A stretch of 64,000 bases of DNA. It comes from Candidatus Nitrotoga sp. CP45 (GTDB taxonomy: Bacteria > Pseudomonadota > Gammaproteobacteria > Burkholderiales > Gallionellaceae). Where the stretch lies: contig QFXJ01000048.1 of the NCBI GenBank assembly GCA_003402375.1, positions 1 through 64,000 on the forward strand. The letters are read 5' to 3'. The notes under the pieces are model-generated. The model did no database searches, was not told the DNA's origin, and saw nothing but the letters and a program-made list of their open reading frames with translations. A program made the translations under genes and the position numbers. Below, one piece after another: positions 34,647 to 44,474 of the stretch (position 1 is the first letter of the stretch; the number at the start of each line of letters is the position of its first letter).

Positions 34647-35780
34647 ATGCTGTCCGCGCAAGATAGTTTGTGGATGGCCAAGGCATTGCACTTGGCAGAG
34701 CGCGGTCTATATACCACCAGCCCCAATCCGAGAGTCGGCTGTGTGTTGGTACGCGATGACAAGATCGTGGGTGAGGGTTGGCACCAATATGCTGGTGAAC
34801 CTCATGCGGAAGTGCATGCATTATGCGCAGCCGGGAAAGCATCACGCGGTGCAACTGCTTACGTTACGCTCGAGCCTTGCAGCCATCAGGGCAGAACCCC
34901 TCCTTGCGTTGATGCGTTGGTTGGTGCAGGCGTGACACGCGTGGTAGCGGCAATGCAAGACCCAAATCCGCAGGTAGCAGGACAAGGTTTGGCAAAATTG
35001 CGCGCTGCAGGTATCGAGGCCGAGTGCGGATTGATGGAAGTTGCGGCGCGTGAACTGAACATTGGATTTTTTTCACGTATGACGCGTGGCTTACCGTGGC
35101 TACGCAGCAAGATCGCCATGAGTCTGGATGGACGCACAGCATTGAATAATGGAATGAGCCAGTGGATTACTGGCGCAGCAGCGCGGCAAGATGTGCAACA
35201 CTGGCGCGGGCGCTCTTGCGCGGTGCTTACCGGCATCGGAACGGTGCTGGCTGATGATCCGCAGCTTAACGTGCGTGAACAGCAACTGGCCATCCATGAA
35301 CCGCAATTGGGTGGCCACGGGATAAAAGCCCTACGTCAGCCATTGCGGGTGGTGTTGGATAGCCAGTTGCAATTGCCGTTAACAGCACGCATTCTGTGCG
35401 GTGGTGATTTGGTGGTTTACACTGCCACATCAGATTTTCAAAAAAAGGCCGCACTCGAAAAATTGGGAGTACGCGTTGTTGTGTTGCCGGATGTGTGTGG
35501 GCGTGTAGATTTAATTGCGATGCTACGCGACCTGGCTGCAAGCGGCTGCAATGAAGTACTGGTGGAAGCGGGCAGACTATTGAATGGTGCGCTGCTCCAA
35601 GCGGGGCTGGTGGATGAGTTGGTGCTGTATATGGCACCGCAGTTGCTCGGTGATAGGGCGCGCGGCATGGCGCAACTGGGTGAGTTAACGATGCTAGACC
35701 AGCGCATAGAACTGGAATGGCAGGATGTGCGTAATGTTGGTAAAGATTTGCGTATCGTGGCACGGGCGCATCATCAATGA
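34647..35780 (+). CDS. ribD: Bifunctional riboflavin deaminase/reductase RibD
   Basis: 377 residues. The N-terminal CMP/dCMP-deaminase-like zinc domain has GEPHAEVHAL and TLEPCSHQGRTPPC. The C-terminal reductase has PWLRSKIAMSLDGRTAL, LTGIGTVLADDPQLNVR, LRVVLDSQLQLP and EVLVEAGRLLNGALLQAGLV. It carries out the second and third steps of riboflavin synthesis. The ATG at 34647 follows the nrdR stop at once. Confidence 0.96.
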   Translation: MLSAQDSLWMAKALHLAERGLYTTSPNPRVGCVLVRDDKIVGEGWHQYAGEPHAEVHALCAAGKASRGATAYVTLEPCSHQGRTPPCVDALVGAGVTRVVAAMQDPNPQVAGQGLAKLRAAGIEAECGLMEVAARELNIGFFSRMTRGLPWLRSKIAMSLDGRTALNNGMSQWITGAAARQDVQHWRGRSCAVLTGIGTVLADDPQLNVREQQLAIHEPQLGGHGIKALRQPLRVVLDSQLQLPLTARILCGGDLVVYTATSDFQKKAALEKLGVRVVVLPDVCGRVDLIAMLRDLAASGCNEVLVEAGRLLNGALLQAGLVDELVLYMAPQLLGDRARGMAQLGELTMLDQRIELEWQDVRNVGKDLRIVARAHHQ

Positions 35781-35840
35781 ATATTTATTTGGCCACACAT
35801 CACGGAAAGTTGTATGCACCGGACGAAATCGGAATGCAGC

Positions 35841-36437
35841 ATGTTTAGTGGCATCATCGCAGATGTGGGCATCATTGAACGCGCGGAAGACCGTGATGGA
35901 GGGCTGAGTCTTTCCATAGCCACGCATGCGCTCGGCATGGAGGACGTGCAGCTTGGCGATAGCATTGCAGTGAACGGCGTGTGTCTGACTGTCGTAAAAA
36001 TTGATGGTAATCGTTTCAGCGTGAATGTGTCGCGGGAGACATTAAATTGTACGGTCGGGCTGGAGGTACAGGGTGGTCGTGTCAACTTGGAAAAAGCGTT
36101 GCGCCTGGCTGACCGGCTGGGCGGGCATCTGGTGAGTGGCCATGTGGATGGCGTCGGTGAAGTGGTGGAATTCACCGATCTCGACGAAAGCTGGAAACTT
36201 AGCGTACGTGTGCCGCAATCATTGGCAAAATACATCGCGGTAAAGGGCTCCATCACAATCAATGGGGTGAGCCTGACAGTGAATCAGGTTGAAGGTGAGG
36301 TGTTCAGCGTGAATTTGATTCCGTACACATTAGAGGTAACCACACTGAACGAATTGCGTGCTGGCGATAAGGTCAATGTGGAAATTGACCTTATCGCGCG
36401 TTACGTTGAACGCATTATGCAAGCAAGGGGTGAGTGA
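35841..36437 (+). CDS. ribE: Riboflavin synthase, alpha subunit
   Basis: 198 residues made of two lumazine-binding repeats: MFSGIIADVGIIER... with GDSIAVNGVCLTVV, and the second GSITINGVSLTVNQ; the linker GGHLVSGHVDGVGEV is diagnostic. It dismutates two lumazines to riboflavin. The start at 35841 is from family length; the preceding in-frame residues overlap no gene but are not conserved. Confidence 0.95.
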   Translation: MFSGIIADVGIIERAEDRDGGLSLSIATHALGMEDVQLGDSIAVNGVCLTVVKIDGNRFSVNVSRETLNCTVGLEVQGGRVNLEKALRLADRLGGHLVSGHVDGVGEVVEFTDLDESWKLSVRVPQSLAKYIAVKGSITINGVSLTVNQVEGEVFSVNLIPYTLEVTTLNELRAGDKVNVEIDLIARYVERIMQARGE

Positions 36438-36439
36438 AC

Positions 36440-37534
36440 ATGACAGATATTGCACCGATACAAGAAATTATTGCCGAAATCCGCGCCGGACACATGGTAG
36501 TGCTGGTGGACGAGGAAGACCGCGAGAACGAAGGCGATCTATTGTTTGCCGCCGAATTCGTTACGCCTGAGAAAATAAATTTCATGGCCAAGCATGGGCG
36601 TGGACTGATTTGTCTCACATTGACCGACGCGCATTGCAAGCAACTTAACCTGCCGTTAATGGTGCGGGACAATGGTTCCCCGCTGGGTACCAATTTCACA
36701 CTTTCCATCGAAGCCGCGAGCGGTGTGACGACGGGGATTTCTGCAACCGATCGTGCGCGCACCGTGCAGGTTTCCGTGAATAAAAATGCCAAGCCTGCTG
36801 ACATCGTACAGCCGGGACATATTTTTCCGCTGATGGCACAAAAAGGCGGTGTACTGGTGCGCGCTGGTCATACCGAAGCGGGTTGTGATTTGGCGCAATT
36901 GGCGGGGCTGACCCCCGCCTCGGTTATCTGCGAAATCTTAAAAGATGATGGAGAGATGGCACGCTTGCCCGACCTGATAGCGTTCGCGCAACTGCATGGC
37001 TTGAAAATCGGCACCATCGCCGACCTCATCGAACATCGTAGCCAGCATGAAAAGCTGGTCGAGCGTGTGGCAAAACGGTCAGTGCAAACTGCTTATGGCG
37101 TATTTGATCTAATTAGCTATGTGGACAAAACTACGCAGCGCACCCATCTGGCTTTGGTTAAGGGTGACATCGAGCCGCAAATTGAGACGCTGGTGCGTGT
37201 GCATGAGCCGCTGTCAGTGCTGGATTTTCTGGAGCAGGCAAGTTTCAAGAATTCAATCAGTGTGCATGATGCGATGCTGAAAATTAGCCAGTCATCCGCC
37301 GGTGTATTGGTGTTATTGCATCGCAACGAAACTTCGAGCGACTTGTTAGCGCGGGCCGTTGTAAAGCCTGATGCACACCATATTTCCCAGTGGGATTTGC
37401 GTAGTTACGGCATTGGTGCGCAGATTTTGCGCGACCTGAATGTTGGCAAGATGCGCCTGCTTGCTACCCCGCGCAAACTGCCGAGCATGGCGGGATTTGG
37501 TCTTGAAGTTGTTGGTTACGCACAACACGAATAA
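36440..37534 (+). CDS. ribBA: 3,4-DHBP synthase / GTP cyclohydrolase II-like fusion RibBA
   Basis: 364 residues. The N-terminal RibB domain (DEEDRENEGDLLFAAEFVTP, MAKHGRGLICL, GHTEAGCDLAQLAGL) is complete. The C-terminal RibA-like half (from about 205) is divergent: it lacks the Cys zinc triad and the GHRGQG-type site, although HLALVKGDI, LRSYGIGAQILRDLNVGKMRLL and KLPSMAGFGLEVV remain. Many proteobacterial RibBX proteins are like this, so GTP cyclohydrolase activity is doubtful. AGGGG lies 9 bases before the ATG. Confidence 0.93.
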   Translation: MTDIAPIQEIIAEIRAGHMVVLVDEEDRENEGDLLFAAEFVTPEKINFMAKHGRGLICLTLTDAHCKQLNLPLMVRDNGSPLGTNFTLSIEAASGVTTGISATDRARTVQVSVNKNAKPADIVQPGHIFPLMAQKGGVLVRAGHTEAGCDLAQLAGLTPASVICEILKDDGEMARLPDLIAFAQLHGLKIGTIADLIEHRSQHEKLVERVAKRSVQTAYGVFDLISYVDKTTQRTHLALVKGDIEPQIETLVRVHEPLSVLDFLEQASFKNSISVHDAMLKISQSSAGVLVLLHRNETSSDLLARAVVKPDAHHISQWDLRSYGIGAQILRDLNVGKMRLLATPRKLPSMAGFGLEVVGYAQHE

Positions 37535-37622
37535 ACACGGGCATTTCCAATTAATCGTCACATTACAAGCGTTTCCAGCATTCCCTGACAACGGCAAACT
37601 GGGCGGGCTACCAGGATAAATA

Positions 37623-38075
37623 ATGAAAGAAATCGAAAAGAATCTGAACGGCGCAGGAATGCGCATTGGCATCGTACAAAGCCGCTTTAACCCAGTGATT
37701 TGTGAAGGTCTTCTGGCTGCCTGCCGTGCGCAGCTTGCCCAGCAAGGGGTGAGTGATGCGGACATCACGTTGGCGAGTGTGCCTGGCGCATTAGAAATTC
37801 CATTGGTGTTGCAGCGGATGGCGCAAAGCGGAAAATTTGATGCGCTTATAGCTCTAGGCGCGGTAATTCGTGGGGATACGTATCACTTTGAAATTGTGGC
37901 GAATGAATCTGCACGCGGGGTGAGCGAAGTACAGCTGCATGGTGGCTTGCCAATCGCCAATGCCATTCTTACAACCGATGTCGATGAACAGGCAGAGGAA
38001 CGCATGAATACCAAAGGTGCGGAAGCTGCGTTAGTGGCGATTGAGATGGCAAATCTATTGAAGGAACTGGCATGA
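37623..38075 (+). CDS. ribH: 6,7-dimethyl-8-ribityllumazine synthase
   Basis: 150 residues. [53 protein letters not shown] and [16 protein letters not shown] are the lumazine synthase motifs, including the active-site His. It forms icosahedral or pentameric assemblies and supplies RibE. Its stop overlaps the nusB start (ATGA). Confidence 0.97.
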   Translation: MKEIEKNLNGAGMRIGIVQSRFNPVICEGLLAACRAQLAQQGVSDADITLASVPGALEIPLVLQRMAQSGKFDALIALGAVIRGDTYHFEIVANESARGVSEVQLHGGLPIANAILTTDVDEQAEERMNTKGAEAALVAIEMANLLKELA

Positions 38076-38548
38076 GCGAACCAATTATCAAGGCAAAAGG
38101 ACTTCCAAAAAGTTCGCGCCGCCGCTCACGCGAACTAGCTTTGCAAGGCATCTATCAATGGCGCTTGACTAGCGATGACCAAGAGCAAATTGAAAAACAG
38201 ATTCTTGCTGAAAAGGGAATGGGCCGCTGCGATGTGGAATTTTTCAGCAAGTTGTTGCGTGGTGTACTGACACAACATGCAGAACTTGAGACGGTTGTTG
38301 CCACGCACCTTGACCGCGCCCTGGATGAACTCAGTCCGGTTGAGTTTTCTGTATTGATGATCGGCGTATACGAGTTAACATTTCACCCAGAAATCCCCTA
38401 TCGCGTGGTTATTAACGAGGCAGTAGAACTTGCCAAAACGTTTGGTGGTACAGACGGGCACAAGTTTGTTAACGGTGTGCTGGACAAGGTGGCGGCGCAA
38501 GTTCGTGTAGTTGAAGTACGCGGGGATAGCGGTAAAATTGTTGCGTGA
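38072..38548 (+). CDS. nusB: Transcription antitermination factor NusB
   Basis: A 158-residue helical RNA-binding protein: [58 protein letters not shown] and [13 protein letters not shown]. With NusE it binds boxA of rRNA leaders for antitermination. It ends the rib cluster and is translationally coupled to ribH. Confidence 0.97.
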   Translation: MSEPIIKAKGLPKSSRRRSRELALQGIYQWRLTSDDQEQIEKQILAEKGMGRCDVEFFSKLLRGVLTQHAELETVVATHLDRALDELSPVEFSVLMIGVYELTFHPEIPYRVVINEAVELAKTFGGTDGHKFVNGVLDKVAAQVRVVEVRGDSGKIVA

Positions 38549-38741
38549 AAGTGGATACAGGCGTAGCCGCCATATAAGGTCAACCAAATCAATTCATCAT
38601 TCGAAAATTCCCGCTTAAGAAATGGGAAGCACTGTCTAGTTATGTGGAGCTATCTCTGCTATGATAGATTCAATCTTCGGCCACATTTTAACTAAAGGGC
38701 ACCTCTAAACACTGCTGCATTGAAGATCAATGCTTGTTTGA

Positions 38742-39614
<873 letters not shown>

Positions 39615-39909
39615 TTTTCTCAAATGCTTGGCGGATTCAAAAGTCAGCCACAACAGTTAGCCGCAGATTTAGCGAGTTCCATATTGAGCAGGAGTGTGTT
39701 GCCATGAGCTGTGCAGATCACAGCAGTAGGCTAACACACCAGTTAGTTCAATCAGTTGCTCATCTAGCGGCCTTGGTCGAAGGTGGAAATAACGTGCCAT
39801 GTATAGCACACCGTTAAAATTGAGGAACGCGCCATTTTTTAGCGTCCCATTCGAATGCAAAGCTAGTCAACAAGCGGGGAGTTAAGACTAGATTCCTTTA
39901 CTCATGCGT

Positions 39910-42288
39910 TCACTTGGCATAGACCGCAATCCGCTCCAGTATCATCGGTTTTCCCCCGGCTGCCTTCCAATTAAATCGGATACGTTTAAATTCTGTATTG
40001 GCATACTGGCCTGACAACGGCAGCATCAAACCAGCGGTGACTCGTTGCAGCCTGGACAATTCAGTAGTGGCCACCAAGGTGACCCATGCTCCATTCGACG
40101 TTTGTCCTTCTACACCGATCTCCGTAACTGTTTCAGGTTCGGTAATTTTTATGACGATCGCTTGATAGCTGGCTGGTTGGAAAGCGATGTCGTCCGGTGA
40201 TTCAAGTGAACCTTGTGCACCACGAACGGTGCTTAAGGTAAATTTCCCCGGGGCGAGCTGACCCTGTGTGCTTCCGGAAGGAAGCCAGCTATCTCCATCA
40301 GCGTGCTCCCCTGCACCAAAAGTCCACAAGCGTGATCGGCGTGGCAGATTAGCGTGCGAGATCATAAACGTCTTTATCGCATCTTCCAAAGGTGTATCAC
40401 GTAGTGCTGTATAAGAAACAAAGCCCGCTTGGCTGGCAAATATGCCCCGGCTACCGTTCCATGCCATCGGTGAAATAAAACGTGCACCATAATTATGGAT
40501 GTCTCTCAATGACCGGTAAGCCTCAGCAAAATTCGCCAGACGTTTCGGATTGCGTAAATCGGCAGTATTGTGTTCGACCACCGCCCAATCAGGATCGAGT
40601 TTGCGGAATTCTGAGAACAACGAGCGAGATTCCTCCATTCTGATCTGATTGACGGCACTTGGCCCGTAGAGAATTGCACCGAGGTGCCCATTGGATGGCA
40701 TCGCTCCATCGACTGACATACCGCCCATATCGCTATTTCTCACGGGACTGTTTAAGTGGATCGGAAATGGCATGCCGAGCGCATCCGGAGCCATGAAACC
40801 CTGAGCGGAATAAATGAATTCCTTACCTATTCCTGCTTCTCCAATCCATTGTGAAAGTTCGTCGTAATGCAGTTTAACTAGATGACGGCGAAAGTGCTCC
40901 CACTCTGCTACCCATGCATCTTCCCAGAACGGATTAATATGCTTTGAAAATATTCGAGGTGGATCAACATCTTCCCAACGCTTGAACTGATGCCCGCTCA
41001 GTGCATTTACATTATCTAGTGTCAACGGCTTTTCTTTCTTGTAATGGGAAAGATTAGGCTCGCCTGCCATAGTCCGTCCGGAATATGGTCCGCTTCCCTG
41101 CAACCATTCGCGAAACTGGCGCAAGGTACCCGGGTTATAGTCGTACCATTGTTGACCCGAAAAAAAAGGATTCAAGTACACATCTGGGTCAGTGGTTACG
41201 CCGATGAAAAGTGCCGGGTATTGTGTTGCAAATTTACGGATAATGGACGCGGCATGCTGCAAATTACGTTTTTTGTAATGTCGATTTTTTGTAGCGTAAA
41301 TATTAAAAGCTAGGGAGCGGCCGAGCTCAGGTGAATCCATGGAACCGGAAAGATTCTTCAGATAATCATCCGCCATCACTTGGTTCTTTTCATTCCACTG
41401 CAAGTTGGCGGCATCGTGTTCCAGCACATCATTAATGTCCCATTCCGGTGCGTCGCACGCGGCATCGGCCCAAATTCCGCCATTCAGCGTGAACAATACA
41501 GGTAACTGGTGTTTGACCGCGTAATCGATAACGCCGTTCAGATTGTCTTCGGCGATCGTCCGCGTGCCGCATTTATGACTGGATGGAAAGTCGGCATCGA
41601 AAGTGTAATCGCTGGCCCTGCCTTTGGTCGTGCGTAAATAGAGGATGGGAACCCGAATGCCGACCTTAACCGTATCACTTTCGTAGGGTCGAAATATAGT
41701 ATCAACATCCGTTGCGCCCCCGCTGGCAATATTGCTGGTGGCCATGATGAAATAGAACACGTCATCACGCTTCAGCCCGCGTAACTTGAGAAGATCGGAC
41801 CATGTCTGCTTGGCATTTAATGCCGGTAGCGTGCGTCGAGTGAGGACATTTTCTCCACCTTGTTTGTCGGTAACGACCAGCTCCAACGTTTGCAACTCGA
41901 TGGGCCGGTTTGAAATGTCGACCTTGCCTTCAAACCCTGCTTTACCGGAGTCTGGATAACCTGGGAAGGTTTGAGCTACGTCCGCACGCGGCACGGCAAT
42001 GGTAAGAGGTATTCTAAGCTTGCCGTTCAAAACCAACTCTACACGTGCAATACCCGCTTTACTCACAGCCCATCCGAGCACAGAAATTTTCCTACCGTCA
42101 GTGGATTCTTCATTCAGCTTGTCGACGAACCCTAAAATTGGTGTTGTTGTAGTATTCGTAGTGATTGCTGGGGGGTGAAACCATTGTGGGTATGCTTTTA
42201 TCAATACGTAACTACCGCCACACAACAATACGAGAGCCAATAACAGCAAAATTATTGATAGCCGCTTCGTGCTAAAAGAAGTTTTCAT
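39910..42288 (-). CDS. Large membrane-anchored glycosidase-like protein
   Basis: 792 residues. An N-terminal TM anchor (IILLLLALVLLCGGSYVLI) is followed by a beta domain of the Ig/Big_9 type (SVLGWAVSKAGIARVELVLN). A TIM-barrel-like region (about 185-660) has PVLFTLNGGIWADAACDAPE, YPALFIGVTTDPDVYLNPFF, YNPGTLRQFREWLQ and SPMAWNGSRGIFASQ, reminiscent of beta-galactosidase-type glycoside hydrolases. The C-terminal 130 residues look like a carbohydrate-binding beta sandwich. Acidic residues that could be catalytic exist, but I cannot assign the pair or the substrate. Confidence 0.6.
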   Translation of the reverse strand: MKTSFSTKRLSIILLLLALVLLCGGSYVLIKAYPQWFHPPAITTNTTTTPILGFVDKLNEESTDGRKISVLGWAVSKAGIARVELVLNGKLRIPLTIAVPRADVAQTFPGYPDSGKAGFEGKVDISNRPIELQTLELVVTDKQGGENVLTRRTLPALNAKQTWSDLLKLRGLKRDDVFYFIMATSNIASGGATDVDTIFRPYESDTVKVGIRVPILYLRTTKGRASDYTFDADFPSSHKCGTRTIAEDNLNGVIDYAVKHQLPVLFTLNGGIWADAACDAPEWDINDVLEHDAANLQWNEKNQVMADDYLKNLSGSMDSPELGRSLAFNIYATKNRHYKKRNLQHAASIIRKFATQYPALFIGVTTDPDVYLNPFFSGQQWYDYNPGTLRQFREWLQGSGPYSGRTMAGEPNLSHYKKEKPLTLDNVNALSGHQFKRWEDVDPPRIFSKHINPFWEDAWVAEWEHFRRHLVKLHYDELSQWIGEAGIGKEFIYSAQGFMAPDALGMPFPIHLNSPVRNSDMGGMSVDGAMPSNGHLGAILYGPSAVNQIRMEESRSLFSEFRKLDPDWAVVEHNTADLRNPKRLANFAEAYRSLRDIHNYGARFISPMAWNGSRGIFASQAGFVSYTALRDTPLEDAIKTFMISHANLPRRSRLWTFGAGEHADGDSWLPSGSTQGQLAPGKFTLSTVRGAQGSLESPDDIAFQPASYQAIVIKITEPETVTEIGVEGQTSNGAWVTLVATTELSRLQRVTAGLMLPLSGQYANTEFKRIRFNWKAAGGKPMILERIAVYAK

Positions 42289-42720
42289 GTTCTGTTCAAT
42301 ACTTATAGAGATAATTAAAAATGTCCAATTGTTTGCTACAAAAAACGTACATAAGGTCGCTCATTGTCGTTGTGTAAACGTTCAACAACAAGAGATAACA
42401 GATACCCTCATCGTATGGGACATTCCTCGCTAGACGCCAATAGCTGGCACACGTCAATATTATGGGGCAGGATGTTTCTGGTTACGATGATAATTGTGTA
42501 TTGATAAGGGAAAACGATGTTAAGGGTATCGAGCTGGCTATTCGGGTAGTAGACAACTATTTGGCACGTTGGGGTTTTAAACCAAAAAAAACCATTAAAA
42601 AATATACGAGCTGTGTTTTAAAACCTTCCAGACTTAGCTTGATGAACAATATTCAGCCATTGCGGCTGCACATACATTGTTATAACGAAACCAGATAATA
42701 TGAACCGAATAGCATAATCC
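42289..42720. other. Intergenic region
   Basis: 432 bases between divergent genes. A plus-strand frame at 42462-42698 (78 codons, RENDVKGIELAIRVVDNYLA) is lysine-rich at its end and has no family I recognise; it may be a gene fragment. No terminator or repeat is obvious. Confidence 0.4.
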
Positions 42721-44265
42721 ATGGATAAAATTTATGAATCGAGCGATGCCACGATGAAGGTACTTGTGATCTTAGGACATCCACGTAGCCCCAGCCTATG
42801 TTCCGCCCTTGCAAACGCCTATGAAAATGGCGCGCTAGCAGCTGGTATGGAAATTCAGAAGATAGATTTGGGGGCAATAGACTTCGACCTTGATGTACAT
42901 CCGGTCTCGCCTCGGGATCAACCTCTGGAACCTGATTTGGAACGCGCTTTGCAACTCATCAAGTGGGCAGATCATATTACTTTTATCTATCCTGCCTGGT
43001 GGGGAGTCGGGCCAGCTCGTCTTAAAGGATTTCTCGATCGGATACTCTTACCAGGATTTGCTTTCAGAGAACGTGACGACGGCCACTTTGAGGGATTGCT
43101 GACCGGCAAGACGGCTCATCTCATCACCACTTTAGATATGCCGCCTTGGGTATACCGGTTCATCTACCGCGGCCCCGGTCACAATGCCATGAAGCGATCC
43201 GCGTTAGGTTTCTGTGGCATCACTACTACGCGCATTCTTGCACTGGGTCCAGTAAAGGATTCCGAGCCAGTTCAACGGGCCCAATGGTTGGAGCAAGCTC
43301 GAGGGCTCGGCTTTTCCTTAAAGAATGGTGCCTCAAGCCATATAGACCGTGTTACCACTAAGCTAAAAGCTTGGCTCAAGGCGTTACGGCTCCAATTTTA
43401 TCCTATGACTTGGATGGCCTATACGGTAGGCGCATTGGGCGCGGCAGCGGCTACTGGAGACTGGAATCCATCGGTCTACTGGCTGGGTTATGCCTGCCTG
43501 TTCTTCTTGGAGGCAGCCACGGTATTTACCAATGATTGGTTCGACTATGAAAGTGACCGGTGCAACCGCCATTACGGCCCCTTTACTGGCGGCTCTCGAG
43601 TACTTGTGGATAAAAATCTAAGTTTCGGTGAACTACGCGTGGGCATCGTGATGACATTGATGGCCGCCGCAGCCTGTACCGGCTTACTCATGGATTATCT
43701 TGCAGGCAACAGTGCTGTACCTATCGTAATACTCATAATGACCGTGTTAGGGCTGGGTTATACGGCGCCTCCCTTGAAGCTCGCCTGGCGTGGGTTGGGG
43801 GAGCTCAATGTGGCTGCTACCCACAGTTTTGGTGTAATACTAAGCGGCTATATATTCCAGGGTGGAGAATGGAACAGCCCCTTTCCTTGGCTCATTAGCC
43901 TGCCACTGCTTCTTGCGGTAATGCCGGCTATCATCCTCTCGGGCATTCCGGACTTCGAGGCAGATAAACAAGCTGGCAAACGTACCTTGGTGGTACGCTT
44001 GGGATTAGGCTGGACAACACTGCTAGCTCTAGTGCTGGCCGCAGCGGCGCCATTAGTCGTGATACTTATCAAAGATCAGCCCGCTTTGCGCGGTAGCTTC
44101 CAAGGATTGCTACCGTGGGTGCTTCCTCATGTTTGTCTGCTCGGATTTATGATTTACCGTGCGTGGAGACAGCAACGACTATGCGGCCGCATTGATGGAC
44201 TGATGGTGGCATCGCTTACCTATATCATTTGGTTTGGATTGGTTCCACTGTTGCATTTGAAATGA
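42721..44265 (+). CDS. NAD(P)H quinone-reductase-like flavodoxin domain fused to UbiA prenyltransferase
   Basis: 514 residues. Residues about 12-205 are a flavodoxin-like NQO1/MdaB fold: MKVLVILGHPRSPSLCSALA, HITFIYPAWWGVGPARLKGF and TGKTAHLITTLDMP. From about 215 on is a UbiA-type membrane prenyltransferase with eight or so helices; the first Asp motif is NDWFDYESD (271-279), the second DFEADKQAGKR (411-421), and YTAPPLKLAWRGLGELNV is typical of MenA-like members. The pairing suggests prenylation and reduction of a quinone ring in one protein. The flavodoxin part could also start at 42754. Confidence 0.8.
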   Translation: MDKIYESSDATMKVLVILGHPRSPSLCSALANAYENGALAAGMEIQKIDLGAIDFDLDVHPVSPRDQPLEPDLERALQLIKWADHITFIYPAWWGVGPARLKGFLDRILLPGFAFRERDDGHFEGLLTGKTAHLITTLDMPPWVYRFIYRGPGHNAMKRSALGFCGITTTRILALGPVKDSEPVQRAQWLEQARGLGFSLKNGASSHIDRVTTKLKAWLKALRLQFYPMTWMAYTVGALGAAAATGDWNPSVYWLGYACLFFLEAATVFTNDWFDYESDRCNRHYGPFTGGSRVLVDKNLSFGELRVGIVMTLMAAAACTGLLMDYLAGNSAVPIVILIMTVLGLGYTAPPLKLAWRGLGELNVAATHSFGVILSGYIFQGGEWNSPFPWLISLPLLLAVMPAIILSGIPDFEADKQAGKRTLVVRLGLGWTTLLALVLAAAAPLVVILIKDQPALRGSFQGLLPWVLPHVCLLGFMIYRAWRQQRLCGRIDGLMVASLTYIIWFGLVPLLHLK

Positions 44266-44474
44266 GCCAGAAGTTGAGTGAAAAATGCACAAATGGTAAA
44301 GCGCTATAAAACAATAAAGCCCAGTATGAACTGAGCTTGCAGGTATTTTATTACTGCGTTGGACGCCATGAAATTAAACGTTAGACAAAAAATTCGCCAT
44401 GTGTTCTTTTTCTGACGCGCCTGAAAAAGAACGTTTCTAGTTGCCGCTGTGGTTGCATATAAATTAATGAAAGA

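Noticed and set aside
37535-37622. FMN riboswitch in front of ribH
   Set aside because: The 88-base gap lacks the conserved FMN-aptamer segments, and no other leader in the rib cluster is long enough.
39669-39860. 63-codon minus-strand frame as a transposase remnant
   Set aside because: RPRPLDEQLIELTG looked suggestive, but I cannot match it to a family.
44355-44385. GTTGGAC and GTTAGAC boxes upstream of the delta-60-repeat gene as a possible attC site
   Set aside because: Both fit GTTRRRY, but I find no matching RYYYAAC box or inverted L arms upstream, so no attC fold is supported.
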